A DNA stretch of 64,000 nucleotides from RGIG5612 sp045546255 (GCA_045546255.1 JAZQCK010000015.1:62001-126000); one strand, 5' to 3'. Numbered from the stretch's first letter, positions 51,253 through 60,926 are shown. Notes: generated by a model not told the origin, from the sequence alone. Numbers and translations: made by a program.

Positions 51253-52318
51253 ACCTTACGGTACAACAGAAATATCAGTTCTCGGAATCGGTCTTTGCGG
51301 GCTTAGAACTCTGACAGGAAAGTACGATCGGGTAAAGGCCTTAAACGCACTTGAGTTGGCACTCAGTAAAGGCATTAACTATGTGGATCTTGGATTTGTA
51401 TCGATGTGTCCGGATAAAGAACTGCTGAAAGAGTATGGTAGATTGTTATGCCGCACAGATGTTTCCGTCGCGGTAAAAGCAAATGTTCTTCGCCTTACTG
51501 ACGGGAATGAACTGGAAAAGGTTTTTCAGGATTCGCTGGATACATATGGCATGGATAATCCCGTTTTTTTGCAGCTCTATGGAGTGAACAGGACGTCGTG
51601 GAATCGTATTAACAACAATGGAGTACTTCAAAAAGCAATCGAACTGAAGACAAAGCAGCGGGTAAAAGCACTCACTCTTCATTACACCGATGACCGCTTT
51701 TATCTGAAACCGGTTTTAGAAGAACAGATCTTCGATGGGCTGTCTATTGAAATGAGTGCAATTGAACTTCCAAGGAATTCCGGAAGTCTCACGATCGCGA
51801 AAAAAAACGGCGTGCAGTCTGTGATCACAGGAGCGCTGAAAAATGGAAGGATCCTTACCAAACTATCATTGAAAGATGCGATCTGTGCAGAATTATTTTC
51901 GCCGGGAGTTGCCTGTCTTCTTCTGGAAATGCTTTCTGAGGAGGAAGTGACAGCTGCAGTAAAGGTAGTCGAAGAGGCTTGCGAGACAAAAGACTATGTT
52001 GCTGCACAATTAGCAGCGAAAAAAGCAAGGGATGCTTTCTATGAAGAGCGAGGAATGCAGTGTGAAGTCTGCAGAAGTTGTATGCCATGTCCTTATGGCT
52101 TTAATGCTCCAAGGATCGCGGAGTTGATGAACGAGACCATGATGTTTGGAGACAGCATTCTTTCAGCGACTCAGTATGAAATCGAAAACCTGGGAAGTCG
52201 CAGCTGTCAAGGATGCGGAAAATGTCAGAAAAAATGTCCAAGAGAATTTCCAATCGGACAGATTGCTACGGATGCAGCGGCATTATTTGAAATAGAACTA
52301 CAGGAGGTGAAGGAATGA
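51242..52318 (+). CDS. Aldo/keto reductase-like protein with C-terminal ferredoxin domain
   Basis: A 358-residue protein with an AKR-type barrel (SVLGIGLCGLRTL, YVDLGF, VAVKAN, MSAIE) and a C-terminal pair of cysteine groups (CEVCRSCMPCPYG and CQGCGKCQKKCP) for Fe-S clusters. Asp49 and the active-site Lys are kept, but the catalytic Tyr and His positions seem replaced (LGFVS after Asp49; QLYGV where relatives have LHG). Classic carbonyl reduction is therefore doubtful. TTG start within the end of the bicupin gene. Confidence 0.75.
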   Translation: MNSRPYGTTEISVLGIGLCGLRTLTGKYDRVKALNALELALSKGINYVDLGFVSMCPDKELLKEYGRLLCRTDVSVAVKANVLRLTDGNELEKVFQDSLDTYGMDNPVFLQLYGVNRTSWNRINNNGVLQKAIELKTKQRVKALTLHYTDDRFYLKPVLEEQIFDGLSIEMSAIELPRNSGSLTIAKKNGVQSVITGALKNGRILTKLSLKDAICAELFSPGVACLLLEMLSEEEVTAAVKVVEEACETKDYVAAQLAAKKARDAFYEERGMQCEVCRSCMPCPYGFNAPRIAELMNETMMFGDSILSATQYEIENLGSRSCQGCGKCQKKCPREFPIGQIATDAAALFEIELQEVKE

Positions 52319-53754
52319 AGGAATACAAATTATTCCTTGCCGGAGAATGGGTCGATACAAAAAGCGGGGAGATAAAAGAAGATAGAAATCCGGCGGATGG
52401 TTCCATTTTTGCAAGAGTGCATTTTGCAGGCCCTGATGAAATTGAGCATGCGCTATGTGCTGCGGTGAAGGCTCAAAAAGAGTGGGAGTCAAAGCTGGCG
52501 GAGGAGCGAGAACGGGTGCTTTTAAAGGCAGCGGATTATATTGAGAAGAACATGGAAGAGTTTGCGATAAGACTGATTGAGGAAAGCGGCTCTGCGTTCA
52601 TGAAAACGATGGGAGAACTTTCTGAGTGTGCTAATATATTCCGTGCTGCAGCCGGTGAATGCAGAAGAGTCGATGGGCACTTGTATCCTCCGGATATCTC
52701 GGGCCAGGTTTCCGCCTGCATCCTTCAGCCGCTGGGAACGATTCTTGCGATTGCTCCATTCAATTATCCGGTGCTTCTGGCTTTGAATAAAGTTGCATTT
52801 GCGCTGGCTGCAGGAAATGCGGTCCTTTTAAAACCATCGAGTGACACGCCCGTGACAGGACTCATTATAGCGGAATGTCTTGAGGCTGCAGGTCTTCCCA
52901 AGGGACTTTTCAGTGTTATTCCATGTTCCGGAAAGATGGCAGAAGAATTGATCGCCGATGACAGAATCAAGATGGTTGCATTTACCGGATCGACTGAAGT
53001 CGGAAAACAGATTGCCGTTACTGCAGCGCAGAACCTGACACGCTTTGCTTTGGAGATGGGCGGCAAGAACCCAATCATTGTTTGCAAAGACTTTGATCTT
53101 GATAAGGCGGTCGATATCTGTGCGTTTAGTGGATTATTCCACCAGGGACAGATTTGTATGGCCGGCAGCAGGATCATAGCAGAAGCAGCAATCTATGATG
53201 CCTTCTGCGAGAAACTGGCAAGTAAAGCCAGCTGCGTAAAGAGCGGCGATCCTCATGATCCAACTACGATCATCGGTCCGCTGATCCATGAGGAAAAATG
53301 CGTTGTTATCGACGAACTGATCAGGGATGCAGTTGAAAGGGGTGCAAAGGTTTTAACTGGGGGAACACATGAAGGACCCTATTATGCACCGTCGGTTGTG
53401 GCGGATGTCACTCCGGAAATGCGTATTTTTTATGAAGAGTGCTTTGGACCGGTCATCAGTGTGGTGAAAGCGGCAGATGAAAATGAAGCATTGCAGCTAT
53501 GTAATGACAACCACTATGGACTGTCCGCAGCACTTTTGACAAACGATATCTCACGAGCTCTTGAAATCGCACCGAAGATCGAAGCAGGAATGATTCATAT
53601 TAATGATTCAACGGTTATGGGCTCGAGAAGAGCACCGTTTGGAGGCGTGAAGAGCAGCGGTACGGGACGTGAAGACAGCACATTCTCTATCGATGAATTT
53701 TCAGAAAAGAAGTGGATTTCCGTGCAGTTTGGGGACCGCGGTTATCCGGTATAG
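52315..53754 (+). CDS. NAD(P)-dependent aldehyde dehydrogenase
   Basis: A 479-residue aldehyde dehydrogenase that oxidises an aldehyde to an acid. The glutamate is in LEMGGKNP and the catalytic cysteine in HQGQICMAGSR; the C-terminal RAPFGGVKSSGTGRE block resembles vanillin/benzaldehyde dehydrogenases, which suggests an aromatic aldehyde substrate. ATGA overlap with the AKR-like gene. Confidence 0.92.
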   Translation: MKEYKLFLAGEWVDTKSGEIKEDRNPADGSIFARVHFAGPDEIEHALCAAVKAQKEWESKLAEERERVLLKAADYIEKNMEEFAIRLIEESGSAFMKTMGELSECANIFRAAAGECRRVDGHLYPPDISGQVSACILQPLGTILAIAPFNYPVLLALNKVAFALAAGNAVLLKPSSDTPVTGLIIAECLEAAGLPKGLFSVIPCSGKMAEELIADDRIKMVAFTGSTEVGKQIAVTAAQNLTRFALEMGGKNPIIVCKDFDLDKAVDICAFSGLFHQGQICMAGSRIIAEAAIYDAFCEKLASKASCVKSGDPHDPTTIIGPLIHEEKCVVIDELIRDAVERGAKVLTGGTHEGPYYAPSVVADVTPEMRIFYEECFGPVISVVKAADENEALQLCNDNHYGLSAALLTNDISRALEIAPKIEAGMIHINDSTVMGSRRAPFGGVKSSGTGREDSTFSIDEFSEKKWISVQFGDRGYPV

Positions 53755-53769
53755 GAGAGGAGAAAGAGT

Positions 53770-55104
53770 ATGAAAACAAGTGTTTTTGGTAATTTTGGTA
53801 AACGAGGGTGGGGAATCATCATCTATACGATTTTCCTGTTCATGATTTCCGGTATAGCAGCTGACTCCATGAACATTATCTTTCCGGCGCTAGTACAGAT
53901 CAAAGGATGGGATTATTCGACCTTGATGTCAATCTCCACACCAGGTGCAATTGTTTGCGCCGTTGTCATTGCTTTGTTCGGCATGTGGATCCAAAAGAAA
54001 GGTCCTAAGATCGTAACAATCGTTAACCTGATCATTGTCTGCGTTGCCTGGGCAATTGCCGGCTTCATGCCGTCACTGGCACTCTTTGCAATTGTTTATG
54101 CGCTGATGAGTGCCTTTGGAACAGCTGCTGCTATGTGCTCTGCACAGACCTATATCAGCAACTGGTTCCCTCGTAAGAAAGGTATTGCATTAGGATGGGC
54201 TACAATCGGTATGCCTCTTTCTGGAGCCATCCTGGTTCCGATCATGAATGGGCTTACAAATAAAGCTGACGGAACCGTTCAGGTTCTTCCAAGCTTTTTG
54301 ATGGTTGCAGGCATAGCACTTGTTATGCTGATCGTCACATTCTTTACACACAATAATCCGGAGGATGTCGGGTGCCTTCCGGATAATGAGCCAATTACCG
54401 AACTGGAAAGAAAAGCTCTGGCGGAACAGCCGGATGGAGTTTATACCACAAAAGAACTTTTGAAAACAAAACAGACATGGTTCCTGATCATTGCTTTCAG
54501 TTTCCTCTATATGGGACTGTTAGGTGTTGTTATGATGATCATTCCACGTATGACAGCGGTTGGCGTTGCACAGAATACAGCAACTGCGATCTACTCCGGG
54601 GCCACGATCCTTGGTATCGTTGGTTCGATTGTATGGGGATTGATCGACCAGAGAGTTGGAACGAAGAAAACAACCGTGGTCTATGCTGTTCTTTGGACAA
54701 TCATGCTGGCACTTACCGGATGGAGCAGCTGCGCACTCAGTCAATGGGGTGTTATTGCAACTGTTATATTCTTCGCGATTCTATTCGGAGGTCTGCCAAA
54801 TCTTTGCACCTCCTGCATTATTTGGATCTTCGGAAGATTTGACTTCCCGGGGGCAAACAAGATCATTTCCACAGTGATCTCTCTAGTCAGAACTTTGGGG
54901 ATACTGATCGTATCATGGCTTATGGTTACTGGTGGAAACCTCTCAATTGGACTTGGTAATGCCTACTGGATTCTTGCAGGCTGCTCATTGATCGGAACGA
55001 TTTTTGTATTCCTGCTTAACAGAGATGGCATTAAAGCAATTGATACCTCCCATATGTCAGAAGAAGAATTTATTAAAATGGCAGCAGAACAAAAAGGAGA
55101 ATAA
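53770..55104 (+). CDS. MFS transporter (oxalate/formate antiporter-like)
   Basis: A 444-residue membrane protein with about twelve helices and the MFS loop (MWIQKKGPK). The YISNWFPRKKGIALGWA segment is characteristic of the oxalate:formate antiporter (OFA) family, whose members import or exchange organic acids. It is last in the bicupin-AKR-ALDH operon and probably moves that pathway's substrate or product. Confidence 0.9.
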   Translation: MKTSVFGNFGKRGWGIIIYTIFLFMISGIAADSMNIIFPALVQIKGWDYSTLMSISTPGAIVCAVVIALFGMWIQKKGPKIVTIVNLIIVCVAWAIAGFMPSLALFAIVYALMSAFGTAAAMCSAQTYISNWFPRKKGIALGWATIGMPLSGAILVPIMNGLTNKADGTVQVLPSFLMVAGIALVMLIVTFFTHNNPEDVGCLPDNEPITELERKALAEQPDGVYTTKELLKTKQTWFLIIAFSFLYMGLLGVVMMIIPRMTAVGVAQNTATAIYSGATILGIVGSIVWGLIDQRVGTKKTTVVYAVLWTIMLALTGWSSCALSQWGVIATVIFFAILFGGLPNLCTSCIIWIFGRFDFPGANKIISTVISLVRTLGILIVSWLMVTGGNLSIGLGNAYWILAGCSLIGTIFVFLLNRDGIKAIDTSHMSEEEFIKMAAEQKGE

Positions 55105-55110
55105 ATAGAA

Positions 55111-55893
55111 TTATCCTCGAAAGATACCAAAGAGGCCGACACGGTTTTTCGTGCCGGTCTTTTTGTATATATTGTGGACGTGCTTTTCCAAGGTGGACTT
55201 TGTGATGCAAAGCTCCTCAGTGAGTGCCTTGTCGGATGCACCGTTCAGCATCATGTTGATGATCTCTTCTTCGCGGCGGGTCAGAGAATAATCATTTACG
55301 AGCGCTCGCGGAACAGAAAAGCCGGGCGCAGTAGGATCCGCCTTAAAACCGCGGTAGCGCGTGAGGAGGCGGTAGAGTTTCAGCTCAATATGAACCTTTA
55401 AGAGTTCTAAGAAAAAGATCTCTTTTTCTGAAAAATCGCCGTCTTCTTTTTTGCGGTAGAGGCCGATCATGCCAAGCTTGATATCATTGCGGACAAAGGT
55501 TGCCTGAAGGGCATAATAGAGCTTTTGCGGCTTATAAATATCTTTATAGAGAGCGGAATTGTTCCATTCCTCTTCGTCTCTGGAATCTGTTGCACGGAAA
55601 ACGCTGCTCCAGGGAGCTTCCATATATTCCCACCAGACAGAGCGGTAGTTTCCTTCCACAAATTTGGATTCATCAAAGATTTCATTTTCGGGGCCGATGA
55701 AACAGGGCTCTTCATAAATAAACTCATTGTTTTTGGATGTAACTTTGAGGGCCATGGCTTTATGAAACGGGATCAAAGTCCGGATCTGGGACAGCAGGAT
55801 CCGGGAAAGGTCGGAAAACGAATCACAGAGGTTGATCCGGTAGATCACCTGGGAAATATACGCACTTTCTTTCATCGATAAATTGACTGCCAT
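55111..55893 (-). CDS. LuxR-type transcriptional regulator
   Basis: A 260-residue regulator. The N-terminal region (about residues 1-165) is an unassigned sensor domain with many aromatic residues. The C-terminal region has a LuxR helix-turn-helix (LTRREEEIINMMLNG, ITKSTLEKHVHNIYKK). ATG 55893 is preferred because AGAGG sits 6 bases upstream on the minus strand; the frame extends 12 codons further. It is divergent from the CoA-transferase operon and is its likely regulator. Confidence 0.85.
   Translation of the reverse strand: MAVNLSMKESAYISQVIYRINLCDSFSDLSRILLSQIRTLIPFHKAMALKVTSKNNEFIYEEPCFIGPENEIFDESKFVEGNYRSVWWEYMEAPWSSVFRATDSRDEEEWNNSALYKDIYKPQKLYYALQATFVRNDIKLGMIGLYRKKEDGDFSEKEIFFLELLKVHIELKLYRLLTRYRGFKADPTAPGFSVPRALVNDYSLTRREEEIINMMLNGASDKALTEELCITKSTLEKHVHNIYKKTGTKNRVGLFGIFRG
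55128..55165 (+). terminator. Terminator of the MFS operon inside the end of the LuxR gene
   Basis: An imperfect stem (AAAGAGGCCGACACG with CGTGCCGGTCTTTT) followed by TTTTTG lies in the last codons of the convergent LuxR gene, so it serves the plus-strand operon while coding on the other strand. Confidence 0.6.
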
Positions 55894-55943
55894 ACGGACC
55901 TCTTTTCTTGATTTTAAACATTGGAACAATGATGCTGGAAAAC

Positions 55944-55971
55944 ATCATAGTCTCTGATAAATCACTATGAT
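55944..55971. promoter_or_regulatory. Candidate operator between LuxR and CoA-transferase genes
   Basis: Perfect inverted repeat ATCATAGT and ACTATGAT with a 12-base spacer, 51 bases upstream of the LuxR start. It may be the binding site of this regulator. The rest of the 254-base gap is very AT-rich, with a TATAAT near 56092 on the plus strand. Confidence 0.5.
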
Positions 55972-56147
55972 AATTATAATACAGTGCAAGTGAATAAAAA
56001 AAGATGGAAAATAGAAGAAAAATTCTAAATATGAGGAAAACAAGAATAAAAATAGAAAACAGAGACAATTTTAAAAACACATCTTCAATTTTATAATTAA
56101 AAACAAAGAAGCAAATTGTTTTCTGAACACAGAAAGGCAGGAAAACT

Positions 56148-57698
56148 ATGGCAAAGATCATCACGGCTAAAGAAGCAGCGCAGCTCATCCCTGATGGGGC
56201 AACCGTCGCTTGCGGAGGTATGGGACTTTCCGGTTGGGCGGAAGAGATTGGATGTGCGATAAGGGACAGCTTTATCGAGACTGGACATCCATGCAACTTA
56301 AGCATCAAGCAAGGAAGTGCGATGGGTGACTGGAAAGAGCGGGGCATTACACGCCTCGGAGAAGGCGGAGAAGGGCTCGTTACAAAATGGAGTGCAGCTC
56401 ACGTCGGAAGCGCATTTGCTCTAAATAAGCTGGCGGTTGACAACAAGCTCGAATGCTGGTGCCTTCCGCAGGGTGTCATCGTAAATCTTTGGCGTGAAAT
56501 TGCGGCAGGCCGCCCGGGCCTCATCACAAAAGTTGGTCTTGGTACCTTTGTGGACCCGCGTCTTGACGGCGGAAAGATGAATGCGGTTACAAAAGAAGAT
56601 GTCTGCAAGCTGATCGAATTTGAAGGAGAAGAGTATCTGTTCTATAAATCCTTCCCGGTTGATGTGGCGATCCTCAGAGGAACAACGGCAGATACTGACG
56701 GCAATATCACCTTTGAACATGAATCCGTTCTGAATGAAGGGCTTGCGATCGCGGAGGCTGTAAAACACTGTGGTGGGATCGTGATCATACAGGTGGAATA
56801 TATTGCAAATTCCGGGACGCTTCATCCAAAGGAGGTTAAGATCCCGGGCATCCTCGTCGACTATGTTGTGCAGGCAACGAGCACGCAAGCTTGCTGGCAG
56901 ACGGAAGGTGTTTACTATGAGCCGGCCTTCTGCGGTGACATCAAAAAACCAGTGGAACGGATCAAACCGATGGAACTAAACGAGAGAAAGGTCATCTGCA
57001 GAAGATGCGCAGCAGCCCTTAAGAAAAACGATGTCGTAAATCTGGGCGTAGGAATGTCTGCAGACACGGCGTCCATCGTAGCCGAAGAAGGCTGTATCGA
57101 CGATATCATCTTCAGCACGGAATCCGGAATGGTAGGAGGAATTCCGGCTGCACTTCCAAACTTCGGAAGCGCATGGAATCCGGATGCTATTATGACCCAC
57201 AACGATATGTTTGATCTGATCGATGGCGGAAACCTGGATGTTACCGTTCTTGGCATTGGACAGATCGATGAAGAAGGAAATAACAATGTGTCAAAATTTG
57301 GGCCTTCCCTTACAGGGCCTGGAGGATTTATCAATATTACCAGTGCAACAAAAACCGTTATCTTCTGCGGCACGTTTATGGCAAAAGGAATATATAAGAT
57401 TGCAGACGGAAAACTGGAGATTATCGAAGAAGGCAAGATTCGTAAGTTTGTTAAGAACGTGGAGCAGGTTACCTTTTCCGCGAAAAACGCCAAGCCAAGC
57501 CAGACGATCCTTTATGTTACGGAGCGCTGCGTCTTTAAACTGATTGACGGAAAGCTGACGTTGATCGAAATCGCACCGGGAATCGATCTGGAAAAAGACA
57601 TTCTTGCCAATATGGATTTTGTACCTGCGATTTCACAGGAACTCAAGGTCATGGATGAGGGCATGTTCCGGGAGAACTGGGGAGGCCTCAGCTTCTGA
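56148..57698 (+). CDS. Family I CoA-transferase (propionate CoA-transferase type)
   Basis: A 516-residue enzyme with the alpha and beta parts fused. It moves CoA from an acyl-CoA to a carboxylate through a glutamyl-CoA intermediate; the catalytic Glu is in STESGMVGG. The N-terminal half has ITAKEAAQLIPDGATVACGG and the second half VNLGVGMSADTASIVAEEG. In this operon it would activate the acid that the acyl-CoA dehydrogenase then reduces, as CarA does in caffeate respiration. Confidence 0.9.
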   Translation: MAKIITAKEAAQLIPDGATVACGGMGLSGWAEEIGCAIRDSFIETGHPCNLSIKQGSAMGDWKERGITRLGEGGEGLVTKWSAAHVGSAFALNKLAVDNKLECWCLPQGVIVNLWREIAAGRPGLITKVGLGTFVDPRLDGGKMNAVTKEDVCKLIEFEGEEYLFYKSFPVDVAILRGTTADTDGNITFEHESVLNEGLAIAEAVKHCGGIVIIQVEYIANSGTLHPKEVKIPGILVDYVVQATSTQACWQTEGVYYEPAFCGDIKKPVERIKPMELNERKVICRRCAAALKKNDVVNLGVGMSADTASIVAEEGCIDDIIFSTESGMVGGIPAALPNFGSAWNPDAIMTHNDMFDLIDGGNLDVTVLGIGQIDEEGNNNVSKFGPSLTGPGGFINITSATKTVIFCGTFMAKGIYKIADGKLEIIEEGKIRKFVKNVEQVTFSAKNAKPSQTILYVTERCVFKLIDGKLTLIEIAPGIDLEKDILANMDFVPAISQELKVMDEGMFRENWGGLSF

Positions 57699-57784
57699 TT
57701 TACCCTGGTGGGTAGTCTGGAAAAAGAGCCGCTCCCGATACATTGGGATTGAAGAACAGGAATGATAATTAACAGGAGGAAGAG

Positions 57785-58927
57785 ATGATATTAGATCAGA
57801 AACACTTAAGGTTTCAGAAACTGTGCAGACAGTTTGCTGAAACGGAGTTTACAAAAGAACTGTTAGATAGGCTGGAAGAGACCGGCGACTTCGATTGGGA
57901 TATCTTTAAGAAGATGTCAAAGTACGGTTTCTGCGGAGTGAAGATTCCAAAAGAATACGGCGGTGCAGGAGGGGACTATCTCTCCTATGCGATTCTGGTT
58001 GAGGAATTCGCCCGCGTATCGCCGGTATTGTCAATCTATGCAAACACTTCGAACTCCTTAGGCGGAGGCCCGTTGATGCTTGCAGGTACGGAAGAGCAGA
58101 AACAAAAATACCTTCCGCCGGTCGCAAGAGGCGATGAGATCATGGTTTTTGCGTTGACGGAGCCTGGGGCAGGATCTGATGCCGGCGGAACGACCACAAG
58201 AGCCGAAGAACAAGAAGATGGAAGTTTTATCCTGAACGGCAGAAAGACGTTTATCAGCGGTGCACCGATGGCGGACTACTGCATCGTCTTTGCAAAGACA
58301 GATCCGAAGCAGAAGGGAAGCCGAGGTATTTCGATGTTCGTGCTTGATATGCATCTTCCGGGGGTCTCTCTTGGAAAACCGGAGCATAAGATGGGAATCA
58401 AAGGCTATCCGACCTGTGATGTGATCATGGAAGATGTACATGTTCCGAAGGACGCGCTGGTTGGAAAAAAGGATAAAGGTTTTGGCTATGCAATGCAGAC
58501 CTTAGACGGCGGCCGTTTGGGTATGGCGGCACAGGGAGTCGGCATCGCGCAGGGCTGCCTGGAAGAAGCCGTTCGTTACGCAAAAGAGCGAAAGCAGTTC
58601 GGACGTCCAATTGCGAATTTCCAGGCGATCAGCTTTATGCTTGCTGACATGGCAACGGAAACAGAAGCGGCAAGACAGCTGGTCTATCATGCAGCAGAAC
58701 TGAAAGATGCAGGTAAGGATGCTGGTATGGCCTGCTCCATGGCGAAATATTATGCGGCAGAAGCGGCCAACCATGTGGCCTATAAAGCGGTCCAGATCCA
58801 TGGCGGATATGGTTATATCAGTGAATACAAAGTGGAGCGGTTTTATCGAGATGCGAGGATCGTCCCGATTTATGAAGGCACCAGTCAGGTTCAGCAGATG
58901 GTTATTTCCGGTATGCTGCTGAAATAA
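57785..58927 (+). CDS. Acyl-CoA dehydrogenase/reductase
   Basis: A 380-residue flavoprotein of the acyl-CoA dehydrogenase family. FAD/substrate motifs ALTEPGAGSD and FISGAPMADYCIVFAKT are present, and the catalytic base is the Glu of IYEGTSQVQ. Directly followed by etfB and etfA, it probably works as an enoyl-CoA or arylacrylyl-CoA reductase coupled to electron bifurcation, as caffeyl-CoA reductase and butyryl-CoA dehydrogenase do. AGGAGGAAGAG precedes the ATG. Confidence 0.93.
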   Translation: MILDQKHLRFQKLCRQFAETEFTKELLDRLEETGDFDWDIFKKMSKYGFCGVKIPKEYGGAGGDYLSYAILVEEFARVSPVLSIYANTSNSLGGGPLMLAGTEEQKQKYLPPVARGDEIMVFALTEPGAGSDAGGTTTRAEEQEDGSFILNGRKTFISGAPMADYCIVFAKTDPKQKGSRGISMFVLDMHLPGVSLGKPEHKMGIKGYPTCDVIMEDVHVPKDALVGKKDKGFGYAMQTLDGGRLGMAAQGVGIAQGCLEEAVRYAKERKQFGRPIANFQAISFMLADMATETEAARQLVYHAAELKDAGKDAGMACSMAKYYAAEAANHVAYKAVQIHGGYGYISEYKVERFYRDARIVPIYEGTSQVQQMVISGMLLK

Positions 58928-58945
58928 GAAAGGAGGGTTCGAGAT

Positions 58946-59746
58946 ATGAAGATCTATGTATGTGTGAAACAGGTTCCGGATACCTCTGGTGTTGTAGCAG
59001 TCAATCCGGACGGAACGATGAACCGTTCAAAAATGCCGGCGATCATTAACCCGGATGATCTGAATGCAATGGAGGCAGCGCTTCAGTTGAAAGAAACGGA
59101 AAGTGCTACAGTCGTTGCAGTTTCCATGGGACCGCCACAGGCAGGAGAAATGATGAGAGAGCTTCTTGCCATGGGCGCAGATGAAGCCGTTCTGATCTCC
59201 GGCAGAGAATTCGGAGGATCTGATACCTTTGCGACGAGCCAGATCATTGCAGGCGCGATCCATCATTTGGGAATCGAGAAAGGAGACCTTGTGCTTTGCG
59301 GACGCCAGGCAATCGATGGCGATACGGCACAGGTCGGTCCGCAGATTGCAGAAAAACTTCATCTTCCTCAGGTGACCTATGCGACCGAAATCCAAAAGGA
59401 TGGAGATAGCTATACCGTAAAGAGAGCCTTGGAAGACGGCTATATGACCATTCAGGTGGAAAGCCCATGTCTGATCACCTGTATCAAAGAACTGAACGAG
59501 CCGAGATATATGACGGTGCAGGGCGTGTTTGAAGCAGATGAAAAGCCGCTTATGATCCTGGATTATGAAGCACTGAAGGACGAGCCACTGATTGAGACAG
59601 ACACCATTGGATTAAAAGGATCTCCGACAAACATCTTTAAGTCGTTTAACCCACCGGTTAAAGGGCAGGGAGAGATGCTTGAAGGAAGTGAAAAAGAAAT
59701 GGCTGCAGCGCTTGCGGAAAAACTGTCCGCAAAGCATGTGATATAA
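58946..59746 (+). CDS. etfB: Electron transfer flavoprotein beta subunit
   Basis: A 266-residue EtfB. It begins with MKIYVCVKQVPDT and has CGRQAIDGDTAQVGP, wording typical of the NADH-binding, bifurcating Etf group instead of the mitochondrial type. It pairs with EtfA encoded 16 bases downstream to pass electrons to the acyl-CoA dehydrogenase. Confidence 0.94.
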   Translation: MKIYVCVKQVPDTSGVVAVNPDGTMNRSKMPAIINPDDLNAMEAALQLKETESATVVAVSMGPPQAGEMMRELLAMGADEAVLISGREFGGSDTFATSQIIAGAIHHLGIEKGDLVLCGRQAIDGDTAQVGPQIAEKLHLPQVTYATEIQKDGDSYTVKRALEDGYMTIQVESPCLITCIKELNEPRYMTVQGVFEADEKPLMILDYEALKDEPLIETDTIGLKGSPTNIFKSFNPPVKGQGEMLEGSEKEMAAALAEKLSAKHVI

Positions 59747-59761
59747 GAAAGGAGAACAGTC

Positions 59762-60862
59762 ATGGCAGAATTTAACAGCAGCTTGATCGAAGAATTCTCA
59801 GATATCTGGGTCTTCTGTGAGCAAAGAGACGGAAAGCTGATGCCGACGGATTTTGAACTGGTCTCCGAAGGCAGAAAACTGGCGGACCAGAGGGGGTCAA
59901 AATTAGTGGGGCTTCTTTTGGGTGATGACGTAGAAGGACTTGCCAAAGAGCTTGGCGGATATGGCGCAGATAAAGTGATCGTCTGCGAGGATCCGGCTCT
60001 TGCAGTCTATACGAACGAAGCATACACGAATGTTGTCTGTGACATCGTCATGGAAAGAAAGCCGGAAGTGCTACTGATCGGGGCCAGCAATCTCGGCCGT
60101 GACCTTGGTCCCCGCTGTGCGGCAAGGCTCCATACGGGACTGACGGCAGATTGCACACATCTTGATATCGACATGAACACCTATGTGGACTTTCTGGATA
60201 AGAATTCCAATGTGGATGTGGCCAATACGGAGTTTAAAATGGAAGATGTGAATCTTAAAATGACTCGTCCGGCTTTCGGAGGACATCTAATGGCGACAAT
60301 CATCTGTCCACGCTTCCGTCCGTGCATGGCAACGGTGCGCCCCGGCGTTTTAAAAAAAGCAGAGTTTGACCAGGCAAAAGCGGATGCATGCGAGATCGAA
60401 ATCGTAAAACCGAAAATCAACGCGAATGACATTCACGAAAAAGTCCTGGAGGTTGTAAAAGAAGCAAAAGAAATTGTGGATCTGATCGGGGCAGATGTCG
60501 TGGTCTCTCTTGGAAATGGTGCATCAAAAGATATCGAAACCGCAAAGAAACTGGCACAGGACTTAGCAGATGCCTTAGGTGGCGGTGTTGTAGGAGCGAG
60601 CAGGGCGTTGGTTGATGCCGGGCTGATGGATGCGGATAGGCAAGTTGGGCAGACCGGAAAAACCGTCCACCCGAAGGTCTATGTGGCACTTGGCATCAGC
60701 GGTGCCATCCAGCATAAAGCCGGAATGGATAACTCCGAGCTGATCATTGCTGTCAATAAAAACGAAAACGAACCAATCTTTGAAGTGGCAGATTATGGTC
60801 TCGTAGGTGATCTGTTTAAGGTCGTTCCGGAGATGATTGCTGCGATCAGTGCTCAAAAATAA
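59762..60862 (+). CDS. etfA: Electron transfer flavoprotein alpha subunit
   Basis: A 366-residue EtfA. The C-terminal FAD domain shows QVGQTGKTV, YVALGISGAIQHKAGM and a Asn-containing AVNKNENEPIFEVADYG block. There is no N-terminal ferredoxin domain, unlike CarE of Acetobacterium. It completes a CoA-transferase/ACAD/EtfBA operon, closed by a terminator. Confidence 0.95.
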   Translation: MAEFNSSLIEEFSDIWVFCEQRDGKLMPTDFELVSEGRKLADQRGSKLVGLLLGDDVEGLAKELGGYGADKVIVCEDPALAVYTNEAYTNVVCDIVMERKPEVLLIGASNLGRDLGPRCAARLHTGLTADCTHLDIDMNTYVDFLDKNSNVDVANTEFKMEDVNLKMTRPAFGGHLMATIICPRFRPCMATVRPGVLKKAEFDQAKADACEIEIVKPKINANDIHEKVLEVVKEAKEIVDLIGADVVVSLGNGASKDIETAKKLAQDLADALGGGVVGASRALVDAGLMDADRQVGQTGKTVHPKVYVALGISGAIQHKAGMDNSELIIAVNKNENEPIFEVADYGLVGDLFKVVPEMIAAISAQK

Positions 60863-60886
60863 GCAGTATCCATTGTAAAGATGCTT

Positions 60887-60926
60887 AAAAACCTGCAGTC
60901 ATGGCCCAGAGCCGGCTGCAGGTTTT
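60887..60926 (+). terminator. Terminator after etfA
   Basis: AAAACCTGCAG pairs with CTGCAGGTTTT around an 18-base loop (with an inner GGCCC), followed by CTTAT. Confidence 0.75.
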
